From: Nocardioides luti
GTDB lineage: Bacteria > Actinomycetota > Actinomycetes > Propionibacteriales > Nocardioidaceae
Reading direction: 5' to 3'
Length of the DNA stretch: 64,000 nucleotides
Assembly: GCF_014212315.1 (NCBI RefSeq)
Contig: NZ_JACKXE010000001.1
Location: forward strand, 3,472,001 to 3,536,000
Positions 8,695 to 16,902 of this stretch are shown here, piece by piece (positions within the stretch are counted from its first letter, which is position 1; the number at the start of each line of letters is the position of its first letter). The position numbers were made by a program, and so were the translations under genes. Below the pieces are notes generated by a model that saw only the letters and a list, made by a program, of their open reading frames with translations, did not search any database and was not told the DNA's origin.

Positions 8695-9978
8695 ATGCGC
8701 TCCTTCCCGGCCCTCGCGCGCCGCACCGCCGTGCCCCTGATCGCGGCCGCCGTGGCGCTCGCCGGCGGGTCGCTGGCCCCGGCCGGTGCCGCCACCGGGG
8801 ACTCCTGGAAGGTGCCCGCGCAGGCCTGGCTGACCATCAAGGGGCACGGCTACGGGCACGGCCACGGCATGTCGCAGTACGGCGCCGAGGGCGCGGCCCG
8901 CGAGGGCCTGAGCGCCCGCGAGATCATCGACTTCTACTACCCCGGCACCACGTGGGGGACGGCCAAGGGCCCGGTGAGCGTGCTGATCACCGCCGACACC
9001 GACGACGACCTGGTCGTGGTCGCCCGCCCCGGCCTGGTCCTGCGCGACAGCGCCGTCGAGGGCCGCACCGTGCTGCCGGACAACGGCGCCTCGCGGTGGC
9101 GGATCGACGTCGGCGGCGCCGGCTCGGACCGGGTCTCCTTCCTCAAGGGCGGACGCTGGCACCGGTTCTCGACCCTGCGCGGCACCGGTCAGCTCGGGGC
9201 GGCCGGGCAGCCGATCACGCTGGTCACGCCGAGCGGCACCCGGGCCTACCGCGGCTGGCTCCAGCTGGCCGCACCCTCCGGCTCCTCGCGGGCCCGCGAC
9301 ACCGTCAACGTCCTGACCCTGGAGAACTACGTCCGCGGCGTCGTCCCGCTCGAGATCCCCGCGCTCTGGAGCCCCGCGGCGGTGCAGGCGCAGTCGATCG
9401 CGGCACGCACCTACGCGTCGTACGAGCGCGCCCACCCGCTCGGCTCGACCTACCAGATCTGCGACACGTCGTCATGCCAGGTCTACGGCGGGTACGACGC
9501 GGAGCACCCGGCCGCGAACGACGCCGTCGACGCCACCCGCCGCCAGGCGCTGCTGGCCGACGGCGAGCCGGCGTTCACCCAGTTCGGCGCCAGCTCCGGC
9601 GGCTGGACCTCGGCCGGCTCGGTGTCCTACCTGACCGCCCGCGAGGACCCGTACGACGGCTGGTCGGGCAACCCCGTCCACGCCTGGTCCCTCAAGCTGG
9701 CCGACACCCGCCTCGAGCAGGCCTGGCCGGCGCTCGGCAACCTGCAGCGGATCACCGTCACCCGCCGCGACGGCAACGGCGACTGGGGCGGCCGGGTCGC
9801 GGCCATGACCCTCGTCGGCTCGGACGGCAAGGTCGTCGTCTCCGGCGACACCTTCCGCTCGGTGCTCGGGCTCCGCTCCACCTGGCTGACCTTCAAGGTG
9901 GGGCAGCGCAGCGGCGCCCGCCAGGTGATGGCGCCGCGCGACGCCACGCCCGACGTGCTGACGACCGGCACCCGCTAG
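8695..9978 (+). CDS. Secreted SpoIID/LytB domain protein (copy 2)
   Basis: 427 residues, starting at an ATG preceded by GGAG. The signal peptide (MRSFPALARR... to PAGAAT) is followed by the same motifs as copy 1: GHGYGHGHGMSQYGAEG, YVRGVVPLEIPALWSPAAVQAQSIAARTYA with the catalytic-type Glu, CDTSSCQVYGG, GASSGGWTSAG, and RRDGNGDWGGR. The two proteins are clearly paralogues with diverged linkers, and this one has a 20-30 residue C-terminal tail. It is expected to act on peptidoglycan outside the membrane. The 125-bp upstream region carries a perfect 20-bp palindrome, so this copy may be separately regulated. Confidence 0.9.
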   Translation: MRSFPALARRTAVPLIAAAVALAGGSLAPAGAATGDSWKVPAQAWLTIKGHGYGHGHGMSQYGAEGAAREGLSAREIIDFYYPGTTWGTAKGPVSVLITADTDDDLVVVARPGLVLRDSAVEGRTVLPDNGASRWRIDVGGAGSDRVSFLKGGRWHRFSTLRGTGQLGAAGQPITLVTPSGTRAYRGWLQLAAPSGSSRARDTVNVLTLENYVRGVVPLEIPALWSPAAVQAQSIAARTYASYERAHPLGSTYQICDTSSCQVYGGYDAEHPAANDAVDATRRQALLADGEPAFTQFGASSGGWTSAGSVSYLTAREDPYDGWSGNPVHAWSLKLADTRLEQAWPALGNLQRITVTRRDGNGDWGGRVAAMTLVGSDGKVVVSGDTFRSVLGLRSTWLTFKVGQRSGARQVMAPRDATPDVLTTGTR

Positions 9979-9999
9979 CCGCCCGCCCCGAAGCCGGGC

Positions 10000-12900
10000 T
10001 CAGCCCAGCACGAGCACCAGGTCGCCGCCCTCGACGGCCTTGGGGCCGGCGATGGCGACCCGCTCGACCGTGCCGTCGACGGGCGCGGTGATCGAGGCCT
10101 CCATCTTCATCGCCTCGATGGTCGCGACCGTGTCACCGGCGGCGACCTTCGCACCCTCCTCGACGACCACGGTGACGACGCCCTGGAACGGCGCGGCCAC
10201 CTGGCCCGGCTTCGACGTGTCGGCCTTCTCCGCGGCGGCGACGTCGGAGGACACGGACTTGTCGCGGATGCTGATCGGGCGCAGCTGGCCGTTGATCGTG
10301 GCCATCACCGTGCGGTAGCCGCGCTCGTCGGCGTCGCTGATCGCCTGCACCCCGAGGATGAGCGTCTTGCCCTCGGCGATCTCGACCTCGTGCTCCTCGC
10401 CCTGGCGCAGGCCGTAGAGGTAGTCGAGGGTCGGGAGGACCGACACGTCGCCGTAGGTCTCGCGGACCTCGTTGAACGCCTTCGTCGGGCCGGGGAACAG
10501 CAGCTCGTTGAGCGTCCGGCGTCGCACCGGGTTGGGGACGCCCGGCTCGCCGGCCAGACCGGCGCGCGCCTCGGCGCTGAGCTCCTCGGCGGGCGGCTTC
10601 CAGGAGCGGCCCTCGAGGGCCTTGGTGCGGAACGGCTCGGGCCAGCCGCCGGGCGGGTCACCGAGCTCGCCGTTGAGGAAGCCGATGACCGAGTCCGGGA
10701 TGTCGAACTTCCCGGGGTTCTCGGCGAACTCGACCGGGTCGGCGCCGATCCCGACGAGTGCCAGCGCGAGGTCGCCCACGACCTTCGAGGACGGGGTCAC
10801 CTTGACGATGTTGCCGAGGATGTCGTTCGCGGCGGCGTACATGTCCTCGATCTGCTCGAACTTCTCGCCGAGGCCGAGCGCGATCGCCTGCTGGCGCAGG
10901 TTGGAGAGCTGGCCGCCCGGGATCTCGTGGGTGTAGACGCGGCCGGTCGGCGACGGCAGGCCGGACTCGAACGGCGCGTAGACCCGGCGGGTCGCCTCCC
11001 AGTAGGGCTCGAGCGCGCAGACCGCCTCGAGCGACAGGCCGGTCTCCCGCGACGAGTGGTCGGTCGCCGAGACCAGCGCGGACAGCGCTGGCTGCGAGGT
11101 GGTGCCGGCCATCGACGCGGTGGCCGCGTCGACCGCGTCGACGCCGCTCTCGATCGCCGCGACCAGGGTCGCGAGCTGGCCGCCGGGGGTGTCGTGCGTG
11201 TGCAGGTGCACCGGCAGGTCGAAGCGCTCGCGCAGCGCCGTCACGAGGGTGCGGGCGGCGGGCGCCCGCAGCAGGCCGGCCATGTCCTTGATCGCCAGCA
11301 CGTGCGCGCCGGCGTCGACGATCCGGTCGGCCAGCTCGAGGTAGTAGTCGAGCGTGTAGAGCCGCTCGTCGGGGTTCGACAGGTCGCCGGTGTAGCAGAG
11401 CGCGACCTCCGCGACCGTCGTGCCGGTCGCGCGGACGGCCTCGATCGCCGGACGCATCTGCTCGACGTCGTTGAGCGCGTCGAAGATCCGGAAGACGTCG
11501 ATGCCGGTGGCCGCGGCCTCCTCGACGAAGGCGTTGGTGACGTCGGTGGGGTACGGCGTGTACCCGACGGTGTTGCGGCCACGGAGCAGCATCTGCAGGC
11601 AGATGTTCGGCACCGCCTGGCGCAGCGAGGCAAGCCGCTCCCACGGGTCCTCGGACAGGAAGCGCAGGGCCACGTCGTACGTCGCCCCGCCCCACGCCTC
11701 GAGGGACCACAGCTCCGGGGTGGTGCGGGCGACGTGGCCGGCGACCGCGAGCAGGTCCTTGGTGCGGACCCGCGTCGCGAGCAGCGACTGGTGGGCGTCG
11801 CGGAAGGTCGTGTCGGTGACGCCGATGCGGTCCTGCGCGCGCAGGCGGCGGGCGAACTCCTCGGGGCCGACCTCGAGCAGCAGCTGGCGCGAGCCGTCGG
11901 GGGCGGGCACGTCGAGCGAGAGCGGCGGCAGCTTCGTCGCCGGGTCGACGCTGACGGGCGCCGGGCCGTGCGGCTGGTTGACGGTGACGTCGGCGAGGTA
12001 GGTGATCAGCTTGCTGCCGCGGTCGCCCTTGCCGCGCGCCGCCATCAGCTGCGGGTGCGTCTCGATGAACGACGTCGTGATGTGGCCGCTCGCGAAGTCG
12101 GGGTCCTCGAGCACCGCCTGGAGGAAGGCGATGTTCGTGGAGACGCCGCGGATGCGGAACTCGGCGACCGCGCGACGGGCCTTCTCGACGGCCTTGTCGA
12201 AGGTGCGGCCGCGACACGTGAGCTTGGCCAGCATCGAGTCGAAGTGCGCGGAGACCTCGGCGCCGGTGTAGACCGTGCCGCCGTCGACGCGGACGCCGGC
12301 GCCGCCGGGGGAGCGGTACGTCGTGATCTTGCCCGTGTCGGGCCGGAACCCGTTCGCGGGGTCCTCGGTGGTGATCCGGCACTGCAGGGCGGCCCCGCGG
12401 AGCACCACGGTGTCCTGCGAGAGCCCGAGGTCGGCCAGCGACTCGCCCGACGCGATCCGCAGCTGCGACTGGACGAGGTCGACGTCGGTGACCTCCTCGG
12501 TCACGGTGTGCTCGACCTGGATGCGCGGGTTCATCTCGATGAAGACGTAGTTGCCGGACGGGTCGAGGAGGAACTCGACCGTCCCGGCGTTGCGGTAGCC
12601 GATCTCGGTCGCGAAGCGCACCGCGTCCGCGCACATCCGCTCGCGGAGCTCCGGGTCGAGGTTGGGCGCCGGCGCGATCTCGACGACCTTCTGGTGGCGG
12701 CGCTGGACCGAGCAGTCGCGCTCGAAGAGGTGGATCACGTTGCCCTGGCCGTCGGCGAGGATCTGCACCTCGATGTGGCGCGGGTCGACCACGGCCTGCT
12801 CGATGAAGACGGTCGGGTCGCCGAAGGCGCCCTCGCCCTCGCGCATGCAGGTCTCGACGGCCTCGCGCAGGTCCTTCGGGTCGTCGACGCGCCGCATGCC

Positions 12901-13404
12901 GCGACCGCCGCCCCCGGCGACCGCCTTCACGAAGAGCGGATAGGGGATCTCGGACGACTCGACGGCCGCGATGAGCGCGTCGACGTCGGTGGACGGCTCG
13001 ACGGAGGCGAGCGTCGGGACGCCGGCGGCCTTGGCCGCGGCGATCGCGCGCGCCTTGTTGCCGGTCAGCTCGAGCACGTCGGAGGTCGGCCCGATGAAGG
13101 TGATGCCGGCGTTCGCGCAGGCCTCGGCCAGGGCCGGGTTCTCCGAGAGGAAGCCGTAGCCCGGGTAGACCGCGTCGGCGCCCGCGCGCACCGCGACCGC
13201 GACGATCGCCTCGGGGTCGAGGTAGGCGCGCACGGGGTGGCCGCGCTCGCCGATCTCGTAGGCCTCGTCGGCCTTGAGCCGGTGCTCGGACCAGCGGTCC
13301 TCGTGTGGGAAGACGGCGACGGTCCGCGCGCCGACCTCGTAGGCAGCACGGAACGCCCGGATCGCGATCTCGCCGCGGTTGGCCACGAGCACCTTGGTGA
13401 ACAT
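10000..13404 (-). CDS. pyc: Pyruvate carboxylase
   Basis: 1,134 residues, the full single-chain length. It carboxylates pyruvate to oxaloacetate (anaplerosis) using ATP, bicarbonate and biotin. Domain order: biotin carboxylase (about 1-460; [14 protein letters not shown] start, glycine-rich ATP loop AVAGGGGRGMRR), carboxyltransferase (about 550-830; TFRDAHQSLLATRVRT), tetramerisation region, and C-terminal biotinyl domain with EAMKMEAS, the biotinylated residue being Lys1100. The frame is open to 13536, but homology begins at the ATG at 13404 and the -10 box AGGCTA (complement TAGCCT) lies exactly 7 nt upstream, supporting a leaderless start there. Confidence 0.97.
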   Translation of the reverse strand: MFTKVLVANRGEIAIRAFRAAYEVGARTVAVFPHEDRWSEHRLKADEAYEIGERGHPVRAYLDPEAIVAVAVRAGADAVYPGYGFLSENPALAEACANAGITFIGPTSDVLELTGNKARAIAAAKAAGVPTLASVEPSTDVDALIAAVESSEIPYPLFVKAVAGGGGRGMRRVDDPKDLREAVETCMREGEGAFGDPTVFIEQAVVDPRHIEVQILADGQGNVIHLFERDCSVQRRHQKVVEIAPAPNLDPELRERMCADAVRFATEIGYRNAGTVEFLLDPSGNYVFIEMNPRIQVEHTVTEEVTDVDLVQSQLRIASGESLADLGLSQDTVVLRGAALQCRITTEDPANGFRPDTGKITTYRSPGGAGVRVDGGTVYTGAEVSAHFDSMLAKLTCRGRTFDKAVEKARRAVAEFRIRGVSTNIAFLQAVLEDPDFASGHITTSFIETHPQLMAARGKGDRGSKLITYLADVTVNQPHGPAPVSVDPATKLPPLSLDVPAPDGSRQLLLEVGPEEFARRLRAQDRIGVTDTTFRDAHQSLLATRVRTKDLLAVAGHVARTTPELWSLEAWGGATYDVALRFLSEDPWERLASLRQAVPNICLQMLLRGRNTVGYTPYPTDVTNAFVEEAAATGIDVFRIFDALNDVEQMRPAIEAVRATGTTVAEVALCYTGDLSNPDERLYTLDYYLELADRIVDAGAHVLAIKDMAGLLRAPAARTLVTALRERFDLPVHLHTHDTPGGQLATLVAAIESGVDAVDAATASMAGTTSQPALSALVSATDHSSRETGLSLEAVCALEPYWEATRRVYAPFESGLPSPTGRVYTHEIPGGQLSNLRQQAIALGLGEKFEQIEDMYAAANDILGNIVKVTPSSKVVGDLALALVGIGADPVEFAENPGKFDIPDSVIGFLNGELGDPPGGWPEPFRTKALEGRSWKPPAEELSAEARAGLAGEPGVPNPVRRRTLNELLFPGPTKAFNEVRETYGDVSVLPTLDYLYGLRQGEEHEVEIAEGKTLILGVQAISDADERGYRTVMATINGQLRPISIRDKSVSSDVAAAEKADTSKPGQVAAPFQGVVTVVVEEGAKVAAGDTVATIEAMKMEASITAPVDGTVERVAIAGPKAVEGGDLVLVLG

Positions 13405-13411
13405 GGGCGAC

Positions 13412-13417
13412 AGGCTA
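13412..13417 (-). promoter_or_regulatory. -10 box of leaderless pyc promoter
   Basis: On the minus strand this reads TAGCCT, with 7 nt (GTCGCCC) to the ATG at 13404. It fixes the pyc start and gives another example of the leaderless layout. No obvious -35 hexamer is seen. Confidence 0.5.
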
Positions 13418-13591
13418 ACGGCGTCCGGATGACGATCGTGTGTCGTGCGCGGGTGACGAGACGCCCGGGTCGCCGGCGGTGGGCTGGACCGGCGGCCGGT
13501 CGTGCAACCGACGGCGCCCGCGGGGCGTAGGAGCACCGGACGTCGTCACCGACCGGGTGGGCGACGTGCCCCGTCCACGGAGGGTCTCCCC

Positions 13592-16516
13592 ATGCACCGC
13601 CTGCTCGTCCCGCTCGTCCTCACCTCGGCCGTCCTCGGCACCCTCGGGGTGCTCCCGCCCGACGCCTCGGCCGCGACGGTCCGGTGCCACGGGCTGGTCG
13701 CGACGCTCGTCGGCACGCCCCACGCCGACTTTCTCACCGGCACCCGCGGCCGCGACGTGGTCGTCGGGCTCGGCGGCGGCGACGTGATCGACGGGCGCGG
13801 GGGCGACGACGTCGTCTGTGCCGGGCCGGGTGCCGACCGGGTCAGCGGTGGCGCGGGCGACGACCGGCTGTACGGCGAGGGCGACCGGGTCGCGGGCCTG
13901 CCCGGCGGCCGGTACCTCGACGGCGACACCCTCGAGGGTGGTCCCGGGGACGACCTCCTCGACGTCGGGTACGACCCCCGCCACGAGCACGTCCTGCCCG
14001 ACGCCGTCAGCTACGCCCGGGCGCCCCGCGGGATCGTCCTGGACACCACGCGTGACCGGGGCTCCGTCACCGGCCAGGGGCACGACACCGTGGTCGGCAC
14101 GCCGCGCCTCGGGGTGGTCGGCTCGCCGTACGACGACCGGATCACCACCGGGCCGGGGCGCGACCACGTGGTCGGCGGAGCCGGCTCCGACGTGATCTCG
14201 ACCGGCGCCGGGCGGGACGAGGTCCTGGCGGACTCGCTGGGCGCCGAGCCCGGCGACGACACCGTGCGCAGCGGCCCCGGCGCCGACCTCGTCGTGAGCC
14301 GGTCGGGGCACGACATCGTCGACGGCGGGCCGGGCGACGACACGGTCGAGGCCACCGGGGCCGACCCGACGACGGTCGACGCCGGCCCGGGCGACGACGT
14401 CGTCCAGCAGGACCTCACGGCGTCCGGCGGCGCCACGGCGTCGGGCGGCGACGGCACGGACGTGCTGGTGCTCCGCGGCAACGACCTGCCGGCGCCGGCC
14501 GGGACGCTGACGCTCGACCTGCGCGACGGCACCACGACGCTGGACCGCGGTGCCGCGGGCGGCGGGGCCGGTGCGGTCGCGGGCTTCGAGGACCACCGGT
14601 TGATCGGGGACCTCACGTGGGTCGTGCACGGCACCGACGGACCGGACCGGGTCTGGGCGCTCACCGGTGGACCGCTCCTGGCCCGGACGTACGCCGGCGA
14701 CGACTGGGTCGTCGGCACCGAGCGCGACGACACGATCGACGCGGGCGAGGGCGTCGACGAGGTGCACGGCGTCGCGGGGTCCGACACCTGCGTCGGGTTC
14801 GAGACCGGGGAGTGCTGGGGCCCGGAGCGCCGCCGCTCAGGCGGTGAACTGGCCGACGAGGTGCGGCAGGGCCGTCTCGGCCAGCCGGACCGCGGCGTCC
14901 TCGGGGATGTCGAGGACGGCGACCCGCTGGTCGCCGCCGGCCGTGGTGGCGACCAGCGTGGTGAGCCCGGCCCGGCGCTGGAACCACGTGGCCCGGAAGT
15001 TCCACCCGATGACGTCGTCGGTGGCCAGCGCGCGACGGCGGCGGTCCAGGCTGCCGCTGCGGGACACGACGTACCCGTCCACCAGCGCGTGGCCCAGGCC
15101 CCGCGCGCGGTCCGCGGCGAGCGCGAGCGCGGCCACGGGGAGCACCAGCGCCGGCACCAGCAGCCACCACGGCCAGTCGCGCAGGACGACCAGCAGGAGC
15201 ACGGCGACCACGACGGCCAGCGCCGGCACCAGGGCGCGCACGAAGCGGCGGGTCCGGGCCTGCGGACCGTGCCCCGTGAGCTCGGCGTCGACCGGGCCGG
15301 CGACCCCGAGCACCGTGCGCGCGACGCCCGCCACGACGTCGTACGGCGCCGGCGGGACCAGCAGCGACGAGCCCTGCTGCTTGCGGTCGAGCCCGGTGAC
15401 GATCGCGGTCAGCCGGGCACCGCCGGCGGTACGGAGCCCGAGCGGCTCGCCGATGCTGATGCCGCCGACGCGCTCGTCGTCGAGGCTGGTCTCGCGGGTG
15501 GTGAGGAGTCCGCGGCGCAGGTGCCAGGCGCCGGCGGCGTGGCTCAGCGTGAAGCCCCAGGACGTCACGAGGTAGCCGCCGACCGAGAACAGCGACACCA
15601 CGACGACGAAGGTCACGAGCCCCAGCGGGAGGGCCACCCACAGGGGCAGGGCGGACGTCCCGTCGACGATCCCGCTGACGTCGACCGACTCCCACCCGCC
15701 GAGCGCCTGCACGACCTGGCTGGTCGCCCCGATCGCGGCGGCGGCGATGACGAGCCCCGAGCTGGTGAGTGGGGCGAACCGGAGCCACGACGGGTCCAGC
15801 CGGACGACGACCCGCTCGGCGGGCGTGACGGGCGCGAGGCCCGCGGTCCCGGTGTCCGGGGTGGCGCCGCCGGTCGGCGCCGGGGTGGCCGCACCCAGCA
15901 GCCCCTCGCGCAGGCTCCGGGCCCGGTCGAGCGGCAGCCCGTCGAGGTCGAGCCGGTCGTCGCCGTCGGTGGACGACGTCCCCGTGCCCACGCGGACCGT
16001 GGTGAGGCCGAGCAGCCGGTGGATGGGGGAGGAGGTGAGGTCGACGGTCCGCACCCGGTCGAGCGGGGTCGACAGCACGTGGCGGTTCAGCAGCCCGCGC
16101 CGCAGCTCGACGCGGCCGCCGGCGATCCGGAAGCTGGTGGTCAGGTAGCGCAGCAGGCCCAGCCCGACCGGCACACCGACGCCGGCGAGGTGCCACCAGT
16201 CGCTGCCGCCGCCCGACGCGGTGCCGGCGACGAAGACGCCGACGAGGACCGGCAGGAAGCGGATCAGCTCGCGCACCGGGTGCACGAGGAGCATGCGCGG
16301 GTCGAGGCGCTGCCAGTGGTCGTCGCGGGCCAGCTCCGTGGGCACGCTCACGTGGCGTCGCCGGGGTCGACGTCGGCGCGCAGGGTCAGCTCGTCGACCA
16401 GCCGTCGGGCCCGGTCGCGGTCGAGGCCGGAGATCTCCAGCGCGCCGGCGGCCGAGGCCGTCGTGACGGTCACGCTGGCCAGCCCGAAGAGCCGCGAGAC
16501 CGCGCCCTCGGCGTAG
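13592..16516 (+). CDS. Secreted RTX-like calcium-binding protein, frame open far past its expected end
   Basis: ATG at 13592 follows AGGAGGG-like GGAGGG and encodes a Sec signal peptide (ends PPDASA). Residues about 30-410 are full of GGxGxD-type nonapeptide repeats (GGGDVIDGRGGDD, GGAGDDRL, GGPGDDLL, GGAGSDV, GGPGDDTV, AGPGDDVV), which form calcium-bound beta-rolls in RTX proteins. The recognisable protein ends at ...GSDTCVGFETGECWG near 14821, but there is no in-frame stop until 16514-16516, so the literal product would be 974 residues with a 560-residue tail antisense to two PH-domain genes. One extra base in the GGGGCCC run at 14817-14823 would give ...CWGPGAPPLRR and a stop at 14845-14847. 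I regard the tail as not natural protein. Confidence 0.6.
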   Translation: MHRLLVPLVLTSAVLGTLGVLPPDASAATVRCHGLVATLVGTPHADFLTGTRGRDVVVGLGGGDVIDGRGGDDVVCAGPGADRVSGGAGDDRLYGEGDRVAGLPGGRYLDGDTLEGGPGDDLLDVGYDPRHEHVLPDAVSYARAPRGIVLDTTRDRGSVTGQGHDTVVGTPRLGVVGSPYDDRITTGPGRDHVVGGAGSDVISTGAGRDEVLADSLGAEPGDDTVRSGPGADLVVSRSGHDIVDGGPGDDTVEATGADPTTVDAGPGDDVVQQDLTASGGATASGGDGTDVLVLRGNDLPAPAGTLTLDLRDGTTTLDRGAAGGGAGAVAGFEDHRLIGDLTWVVHGTDGPDRVWALTGGPLLARTYAGDDWVVGTERDDTIDAGEGVDEVHGVAGSDTCVGFETGECWGPERRRSGGELADEVRQGRLGQPDRGVLGDVEDGDPLVAAGRGGDQRGEPGPALEPRGPEVPPDDVVGGQRATAAVQAAAAGHDVPVHQRVAQAPRAVRGERERGHGEHQRRHQQPPRPVAQDDQQEHGDHDGQRRHQGAHEAAGPGLRTVPRELGVDRAGDPEHRARDARHDVVRRRRDQQRRALLLAVEPGDDRGQPGTAGGTEPERLADADAADALVVEAGLAGGEESAAQVPGAGGVAQREAPGRHEVAADREQRHHDDEGHEPQREGHPQGQGGRPVDDPADVDRLPPAERLHDLAGRPDRGGGDDEPRAGEWGEPEPRRVQPDDDPLGGRDGREARGPGVRGGAAGRRRGGRTQQPLAQAPGPVERQPVEVEPVVAVGGRRPRAHADRGEAEQPVDGGGGEVDGPHPVERGRQHVAVQQPAPQLDAAAGDPEAGGQVAQQAQPDRHTDAGEVPPVAAAARRGAGDEDADEDRQEADQLAHRVHEEHARVEALPVVVAGQLRGHAHVASPGSTSARRVSSSTSRRARSRSRPEISSAPAAEAVVTVTLASPKSRETAPSA
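14837..16351 (-). CDS. Bacterial PH-domain membrane protein, YdbT-like
   Basis: 504 residues. It contains repeated bPH_2 (DUF304) units, each a transmembrane pair followed by a small beta domain: hydrophobic segments near 25-60, 205-275 and 345-400, and PH-like strands such as FRIAGGRVELRRGLLNRH, DLTSSPIHRLLGLTTVRVGT and YVVSRSGSLDRRRRALATDDV. B. subtilis homologues YdbS/YdbT form a pair linked to resistance to a bacteriocin (amylocyclicin); otherwise the role at the membrane is unknown. The GTG start at 16351 overlaps the stop of the upstream PH gene as GTGA, giving translational coupling; the longer open frame to 16777 is only a shadow of that gene. Confidence 0.85.
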   Translation of the reverse strand: MSVPTELARDDHWQRLDPRMLLVHPVRELIRFLPVLVGVFVAGTASGGGSDWWHLAGVGVPVGLGLLRYLTTSFRIAGGRVELRRGLLNRHVLSTPLDRVRTVDLTSSPIHRLLGLTTVRVGTGTSSTDGDDRLDLDGLPLDRARSLREGLLGAATPAPTGGATPDTGTAGLAPVTPAERVVVRLDPSWLRFAPLTSSGLVIAAAAIGATSQVVQALGGWESVDVSGIVDGTSALPLWVALPLGLVTFVVVVSLFSVGGYLVTSWGFTLSHAAGAWHLRRGLLTTRETSLDDERVGGISIGEPLGLRTAGGARLTAIVTGLDRKQQGSSLLVPPAPYDVVAGVARTVLGVAGPVDAELTGHGPQARTRRFVRALVPALAVVVAVLLLVVLRDWPWWLLVPALVLPVAALALAADRARGLGHALVDGYVVSRSGSLDRRRRALATDDVIGWNFRATWFQRRAGLTTLVATTAGGDQRVAVLDIPEDAAVRLAETALPHLVGQFTA

Positions 16517-16836
16517 TCGACCGTCTGGATCCGCGACATCGGCGCGATCCGCCGCTCCCGCGCCCACCAGCCGGTCTGGGTGTAGACCGCGGTCTCGGTG
16601 ACCTCCCAGCGGTGCACGAGGTAGCGCCACTGCGGCACCACCGCGGCGTACGCCGCCAGCACGGCCACGACGGGGACGTAGACCCACCCGGGCACGTCGA
16701 CGAGCTCCCACAGGGTGCTGTTGAGCACCAGCAGGGCGACCACCACGACGCCCTCGAGCACGGCGGCGCTCACCCACATCAGCCGGGCCCGCGGGCTGAC
16801 CCGCTGACCCGGCTCCCGCAGCGACGTGGCGTCCAT
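16348..16836 (-). CDS. Bacterial PH-domain membrane protein, YdbS-like
   Basis: 162 residues: an N-terminal cytoplasmic stretch, two close hydrophobic segments (about 25-70), then one bPH_2 domain with YLVHRWEVTETAVYTQTGWWARERRIAPMSRIQTVDYAEGAVSRLFGLASVTVTTASAAG. It is the short partner of the 504-residue PH protein downstream and is coupled to it by a 4-bp overlap. Paired short and long PH proteins are the usual arrangement (YdbS-YdbT). Starts with ATG at 16836; a third, separate PH protein is at 44610. Confidence 0.85.
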   Translation of the reverse strand: MDATSLREPGQRVSPRARLMWVSAAVLEGVVVVALLVLNSTLWELVDVPGWVYVPVVAVLAAYAAVVPQWRYLVHRWEVTETAVYTQTGWWARERRIAPMSRIQTVDYAEGAVSRLFGLASVTVTTASAAGALEISGLDRDRARRLVDELTLRADVDPGDAT

Positions 16837-16875
16837 GACCCGAACCTACGGCCCCGACCTACGGCCGGGGCCTAT

Positions 16876-16900
16876 GGCCCGGCCCGGCCCGGCCCGGCCC
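16876..16900. repeat. (GGCCC)5 pentanucleotide microsatellite
   Basis: Five perfect tandem copies of GGCCC lie between the stop of the biotin carboxylase gene (16903) and the start of the short PH gene (16836), preceded by two imperfect copies of CCTACGGCC. The unit is also self-complementary across junctions, so transcripts from the carboxylase could fold here and terminate. Tandem short repeats of this kind are prone to slippage. Confidence 0.75.
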
Positions 16901-16902
16901 GA

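Noticed and set aside
10390..13530. 1,046-residue plus-strand open frame antisense to pyc
   Set aside because: Arg/Asp/Gly/Val-rich nonsense composition caused by GC-rich third positions of the real minus-strand gene; no domains and no start signals.
16876..16900. CRISPR-like or other array
   Set aside because: Only five contiguous 5-bp units without spacers; a simple microsatellite. No CRISPR repeats or cas genes elsewhere.
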